Translations under genes and position numbers: made by a program
Notes under the pieces: generated by a model
The model's database searches: none
Seen by the model: only the letters and a program-made list of their open reading frames with translations
What the model was told of the DNA's origin: nothing
Origin: UBA2336 sp036787955
GTDB lineage: Bacteria; Bacteroidota; Bacteroidia; Cytophagales; Cyclobacteriaceae
Assembly: GCA_036787955.1 (NCBI GenBank)
Contig: DAIQOI010000012.1
Coordinates: 1 to 64,000, forward strand
Direction: 5' to 3'
DNA: 64,000 bases
Part shown: positions 60,440-64,000 of the stretch, piece by piece
How the letters are laid out: every line of letters begins with the position of its first letter
How positions within the stretch are numbered: position 1 is the first letter of the stretch

Positions 60440-61159
60440 TTATTCCACAGAATGTCCGTTACCAAATAACTTACGCAGGGAAAGGAGGTGAAGGAGCAGC
60501 GCCACCGGAATCAGGAAGCCAGGAAGTAAAACAAAGGGAAATTTCATCAACAGAGCACTGCCGGGTTCGGCAAAAAACTGCTGAAAGGGAGTAGGGGCCG
60601 AAAGAACGCCCGTAACAAAAATGTTCAGCAGCAAAGCCATGCTGAATGCATTCCACAATATCATGATGATTTTGTTCTTTGAAAGTGTAAGCGCCACCAC
60701 CGGTGCGGTTAGTCCGGCAAGTATGTCGTAGTTTTTCCCTTCAAAAGTCATGTGCACAGGCAGTTTGTCGTTGAGAAACAGCCCCCACATCAGCATTTCT
60801 ACAACTACCCGGAAACTTTGCAGGTAGGTTAGTCCACTCAATGGAAGGTGTTTTAGCAGCGTGCTGCTCCGGCGTGAAAAAGCAATTGCAAAAACACCGG
60901 TAAAGGGGGGTATGAGAACGGCTGCTATATTTAACGGGAACCAGCTGCTGCGCTGCGTAATACCCATGATGGAAAAAAATGAGAGGGTCAGCAGCCAGAT
61001 GATGAGCAGGCCCGCGCTGCGCGACAATAGCTGGCGTTGTTGCGGTGCTGTCCAGCCGGTGTGTTGTAGGGTTAGTTTAAGCTGTTTGAGGATGATATGA
61101 CCAATGAAAAGTGATATCAGCACAAACCCGGCAGCTGCAATAGCAGAAAGGGTATTCAT
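60440..61159 (-). CDS. Multi-pass membrane protein of unknown function
   Basis: A 239-residue protein with about seven hydrophobic segments (near 5-23, 48-66, 75-95, 112-128, 143-160, 165-185, 205-230). It has no charged motifs that suggest a transporter or enzyme. The topology recalls small Bacteroidota integral proteins annotated only as hypothetical. It stands alone, converging on the peptidase gene and divergent from the M28 gene. Confidence 0.7.
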   Translation of the reverse strand: MNTLSAIAAAGFVLISLFIGHIILKQLKLTLQHTGWTAPQQRQLLSRSAGLLIIWLLTLSFFSIMGITQRSSWFPLNIAAVLIPPFTGVFAIAFSRRSSTLLKHLPLSGLTYLQSFRVVVEMLMWGLFLNDKLPVHMTFEGKNYDILAGLTAPVVALTLSKNKIIMILWNAFSMALLLNIFVTGVLSAPTPFQQFFAEPGSALLMKFPFVLLPGFLIPVALLLHLLSLRKLFGNGHSVE

Positions 61160-61350
61160 AAGAACGTAAGTCTTTTTAACGGGAATACCCTCACCAGGTT
61201 GTTAAGATAGCTGAATAAGTTTCAGCACACGTTTGTACAGGCATTTTCAGGTGGTTTTACATGTCCGGTGTCAAAACAGGGTCCAAGTAACAATCCGATC
61301 GGGTTTGTGTGTATCTTGCCGGTCGATAAATCATTTAAATCGTTTGCTTT

Positions 61351-62568
61351 ATGAGGATAGTTTATCTTTTGCTTCTGGCGGTATTTTCAATTGCTTTACA
61401 GGCTCAGCAAATTGATGCAACGAAAATCAAACAACATATTAAAATCCTTGCCAGCGATTCGCTTCAGGGTCGCGGAACCGGCTCGGAAGGCGAGAAGATG
61501 GCGGCTGCTTACCTTGTTTCAGAACTGAAAAAACTGAAGCTGCGTCCGCTGGGCCACAATGGTTCCTACCTTCAGCAATTTCCCTTCCGGGGTGGTGTAC
61601 ATGGCGAGGGAGAAGCAGGTACTGCTTTGAATGTGGTGGCCTTACTGGATAACAAAGCGCCCGGCACCATTGTAATTGGCGCGCATTACGATCACCTGGG
61701 GCTGGGTCTGCAGGGCGGTTCGCTCGATGCCAACCCCAAAGACAAAATCCACAACGGTGCCGACGACAATGCCTCAGGCACTGCCGGAGCAATGGAACTG
61801 GCGCGCTATTTTGCCACCAACAAAAAGAAAGAGAAACACAACCTCCTGTTCATCTTTTTTTCGGGTGAAGAAATGGGTTTACTGGGTTCCAAGTATTTTA
61901 CCGAACACCCTACCCACGACCTTTCCAAGGTCAACTTCATGATCAATATGGATATGATTGGCCGGCTGAATTCCGAAACCAAAACCGTGGTAGTAAACGG
62001 CACAGGCACCAGTCCGGTGTGGGAGCCTCTGCTGAAACAACTGGCTACCGAACAACTGAAAATAAAAACCGATTCCAGCGGAATAGGCCCATCTGATCAT
62101 ACCTCATTTTATCTCAAAAATATTCCGGTGCTGCATTTCTTTACCGGCTCACATGCCGACTATCACAAGCCTTCTGACGACTGGGATAAAATCAATTACG
62201 AGGGTGCTGTGGCGGTGTTGAATCTGATCCGGCAGGTGATTGAAAAGCTGGATGGAGAACCAAAGCTACAGTTTCTCAAAACCAAAAGTAATGCCATGGC
62301 CGTGCGCAGCCCGTTTAAAGTAACCCTGGGGGTGATGCCCAGCTATTCATCCGATGAACCGGGCCTGAAGGTAGATGGCGTTACCGAGGGGCGACCGGCA
62401 CACAAGGCCGGCATTCAGACCGGTGACCTGATCATCCAGATGGGTCCTTATGAGATTAAGGACGTTCAGAGTTATATGGAAGCATTGGGCAAATTTGATA
62501 AAGGTCAGACCGTTCAGATAAAGGTAAAACGCGGCAATGAAGTACTGAGCCTGATGGTGGAGTTTTAA
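61351..62568 (+). CDS. Exported M28-family zinc peptidase with a PDZ domain
   Basis: A 405-residue aminopeptidase-like enzyme with signal peptide (ending ALQAQ). Two-zinc ligands: H and D in GAHYDHLGLG and GADDNASGTAG, catalytic Glu in FFSGEEMGLLGS, D in NMDMIGRL, and His in FTGSHADYHKPSDDW. A C-terminal PDZ domain (about 320-405, EGRPAHKAGIQTGDLIIQMG) probably steers substrates or position. Removes residues from exported peptides in the periplasm or outside the cell. Own 191-bp upstream region shared with the membrane protein gene. Confidence 0.92.
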   Translation: MRIVYLLLLAVFSIALQAQQIDATKIKQHIKILASDSLQGRGTGSEGEKMAAAYLVSELKKLKLRPLGHNGSYLQQFPFRGGVHGEGEAGTALNVVALLDNKAPGTIVIGAHYDHLGLGLQGGSLDANPKDKIHNGADDNASGTAGAMELARYFATNKKKEKHNLLFIFFSGEEMGLLGSKYFTEHPTHDLSKVNFMINMDMIGRLNSETKTVVVNGTGTSPVWEPLLKQLATEQLKIKTDSSGIGPSDHTSFYLKNIPVLHFFTGSHADYHKPSDDWDKINYEGAVAVLNLIRQVIEKLDGEPKLQFLKTKSNAMAVRSPFKVTLGVMPSYSSDEPGLKVDGVTEGRPAHKAGIQTGDLIIQMGPYEIKDVQSYMEALGKFDKGQTVQIKVKRGNEVLSLMVEF

Positions 62569-62690
62569 GGTTTATAATGAGCTATCCAGCGGATTGATAA
62601 AGATTGAAGTCCAGTGTAACATGTAGTACGTGGAAGCACGACATACGTTGGAATCGTTGATGGCCCAGTCTCTGTTGTTTCAGGCCGGGC

Positions 62691-63833
62691 TCAGACCCGC
62701 AACAGCTCCCTTGAAATTACCATCTTCTGGATTTCTGAAGTACCCTCGTAAATCTGCGTAATCTTTGCATCGCGCATCAGGCGCTCCACGTGATACTCTT
62801 TCACATAACCGTAACCACCGTGTATCTGCACAGCTTCGGTGGTTACTTCCTGGGCAATTTCGGAGGCGTACAACTTGGCCTGCGCAGCTGCCTTTACAAA
62901 ATTCTGCCCCTGATCCTTCAGGTAGGCGGCATGCCACACCAGCAGGCGGGCAGCATCAATCTTGGTGGCCATCTCGGCCAGCTTAAACTGGATGGCCTGA
63001 TGCTCGGCCAGGTAATGACCGAAAGCCCTACGCTCCTTTGAATATTTAAGAGCCAGCTCGAATGCACCTGACGCAATACCCAGGGCCTGTGCGGCTATAC
63101 CTATGCGTCCGCCATTCAACGTGGACATGGCAAACGTAAAACCGAAACCCTCTTCGCCTATGCGGTTGGCTTTCGGAACCTTTACATCCGTAAACATGAG
63201 TGAGTGAGTATCCGAACCACGGATGCCCATCTTGTCTTCTTTCTTGCCTACCACAAACCCGGGCATGCCTTTTTCCACAATCAGTGCGTTAATGCCTTTG
63301 TGCCGTTTTTCCGGATGGGTCTGGGCCATCACCAGATAGACGCTGGCTGTGCTTCCGTTGGTTATCCAGTTTTTAGTGCCGTTCAGCAAGTAGTAGTCGC
63401 CCTTGTCTTCGGCCGTGGTACGCTGACTGGTGGCATCGGAACCGGCTTCGGGTTCAGACAGGCAGAATGCTCCGATAATCTCGCCTTTGGCAAGTGGTTT
63501 CAGGTACTTCTCCTTTTGCTCTTCGGTGCCGAATTTCTCCAGCCCCCAACACACCAGCGAATTATTAACCGACATAACCACCGCGGCCGAAGCATCTACC
63601 TTTGAGATTTCTTCCATGGCCAGCACATACGATATGGTATCCATGCCCCCACCATTGTACTTCGGGTCCACCATCATGCCCATGAACCCCAACTCGCCCA
63701 TTTTTTTGATTTGCTCATGTGGAAATTGCTGGTGGGTGTCACGCTCAATCACACCGGGCAAAAGTTCAGTTTGCGCAAAATCACGTGCTGCTTTTTGTAC
63801 GGCCAGGTGTTCTTCGGTTAACTGAAAATTCAT
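62691..63833 (-). CDS. Short-chain-type acyl-CoA dehydrogenase
   Basis: FAD enzyme introducing a trans-2 double bond into acyl-CoA and passing electrons to ETF. The 380-residue protein has the ACAD core: FCLSEPEAGSDATSQ and YLLNGTKNWITNGS (FAD and substrate loops), LGIASGAFELALKYSKERRAFG, EVTTEAVQIHGGYGYVKEY and the catalytic Glu in IYEGTSEIQKMVISREL (position as in short/branched-chain members). Works in beta-oxidation or branched-chain amino-acid breakdown; the chain length is not fixed by sequence. It is preceded by a terminator hairpin that ends the gene to its right. Confidence 0.94.
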   Translation of the reverse strand: MNFQLTEEHLAVQKAARDFAQTELLPGVIERDTHQQFPHEQIKKMGELGFMGMMVDPKYNGGGMDTISYVLAMEEISKVDASAAVVMSVNNSLVCWGLEKFGTEEQKEKYLKPLAKGEIIGAFCLSEPEAGSDATSQRTTAEDKGDYYLLNGTKNWITNGSTASVYLVMAQTHPEKRHKGINALIVEKGMPGFVVGKKEDKMGIRGSDTHSLMFTDVKVPKANRIGEEGFGFTFAMSTLNGGRIGIAAQALGIASGAFELALKYSKERRAFGHYLAEHQAIQFKLAEMATKIDAARLLVWHAAYLKDQGQNFVKAAAQAKLYASEIAQEVTTEAVQIHGGYGYVKEYHVERLMRDAKITQIYEGTSEIQKMVISRELLRV

Positions 63834-63850
63834 GAGTTACAATTTGTTTA

Positions 63851-63879
63851 AAATAAAAAAGCCTGAAGGTTTCAGGCTT
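63851..63879 (-). terminator. Rho-independent terminator of the gene at the right edge
   Basis: AAGCCTGAA (63859-63867) pairs with TTCAGGCTT (63871-63879), 9 bp with loop GGT. On the minus strand it is followed by T-rich sequence (complement of the A run at 63851-63860), so it ends transcription of the minus-strand gene whose stop is at 63920. Confidence 0.8.
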
Positions 63880-63919
63880 CAAAAATACTGGTATGAAACA
63901 ATTTTACAGCAACAAGCTC

Positions 63920-64000
63920 TTAATCTCTTCTGCCCAGGAATACCATAACCCAGTACATCAGCGAGGCCAGCGCGGCAATAGCGGCAACCACGTACGTCAT
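63920..64000 (-). CDS. 3' end of a small membrane protein (partial at window edge)
   Basis: On the minus strand the frame running from the edge to TAA (63920-63922) encodes 26 residues: a hydrophobic helix (VVAAIAALASLMYWVMVFLG) ending in GRRD. An ATG lies exactly at the edge, so it may be a complete 26-residue protein or, more likely, the tail of a longer membrane protein that starts outside the window. Identity unknown. The terminator at 63851-63879 follows it. Confidence 0.5.
   Translation of the reverse strand: MTYVVAAIAALASLMYWVMVFLGRRD

Overview
The window comes from a Bacteroidota chromosome, most likely in or near the Cytophagales. Several things point that way: a type IX secretion C-terminal sorting domain, an rpmB-rpmG-DUF4295-ftsY cluster, DUF4221 and BF3164-like lipoproteins, a TonB-receptor-type outer-membrane barrel with a carboxypeptidase-like front domain, LytTR/LytS-type signalling, and promoters with the Bacteroidota -7 element TAnnTTTG very close to start codons. 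Most of the window is ordinary, densely packed core genome. One 100-N scaffold gap lies at 40859-40958.

Region 1-6960 is an AT-richer accessory island and is the most unusual part. It holds three cassettes, each a short secreted Cys-rich peptide followed by predicted beta-propeller lipoproteins (DUF4221-like and BF3164-like), plus a CxxC (thioredoxin-like) lipoprotein and an unrecognised exported protein. Cassettes 1 and 3 are preceded by a near-identical 160-bp element (1-160 and 4653-4812) that can fold into a hairpin with a GNRA-type loop. Cassette 3 is decaying: its peptide gene is out of frame with its natural ATG, and its DUF4221-like gene is broken by a perfect 17-bp tandem duplication.

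Region 6984-19065 holds a CPA2-type cation/proton antiporter with a tandem universal stress protein, glycyl-tRNA synthetase, an RND/MMPL exporter, isoleucyl-tRNA synthetase overlapping lspA, and an APC amino-acid permease. Region 19066-23740 (minus) is a cytochrome c maturation operon, ccmB-ccmC-ccmD-ccmE-ccmF, without ccmA; its CcmE has a Cys-type (CxxxY) haem-attachment motif. Divergent from it, 23813-29297 is a surface-polysaccharide precursor operon: UDP-glucuronate epimerase, nucleotide-sugar dehydrogenase, galE, a DegT aminotransferase and a WecA-like phosphoglycosyl transferase.

Region 29333-33651 carries pheS, 3-hydroxybutyryl-CoA dehydrogenase, two small lipoproteins (one a Rieske-like fold that has lost its cluster ligands), and ftsY behind the ribosomal-protein cluster. 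Region 33760-40724 has a large FG-GAP/T9SS secreted protein, murF, a DUF2461 protein and an AsmA-like protein. At 40804-41203 a 132-bp tandem repeat, interrupted by the gap, carries altered copies of the 3' part of the adjacent tRNA-Val(UAC) gene.

Region 41261-64000 contains a LytTR/histidine kinase pair, an outer-membrane barrel with an extra C-terminal domain, rocD, rmuC, an orphan GroES-like protein, MATE and MOT1-type transporters, a dihaem cytochrome/beta-helix pair, a GNAT enzyme, two convergent beta-lactamase-fold serine hydrolases, an Xaa-Pro aminopeptidase, an M28 peptidase with a PDZ domain, an acyl-CoA dehydrogenase, and the 3' end of a small membrane protein at the right edge.
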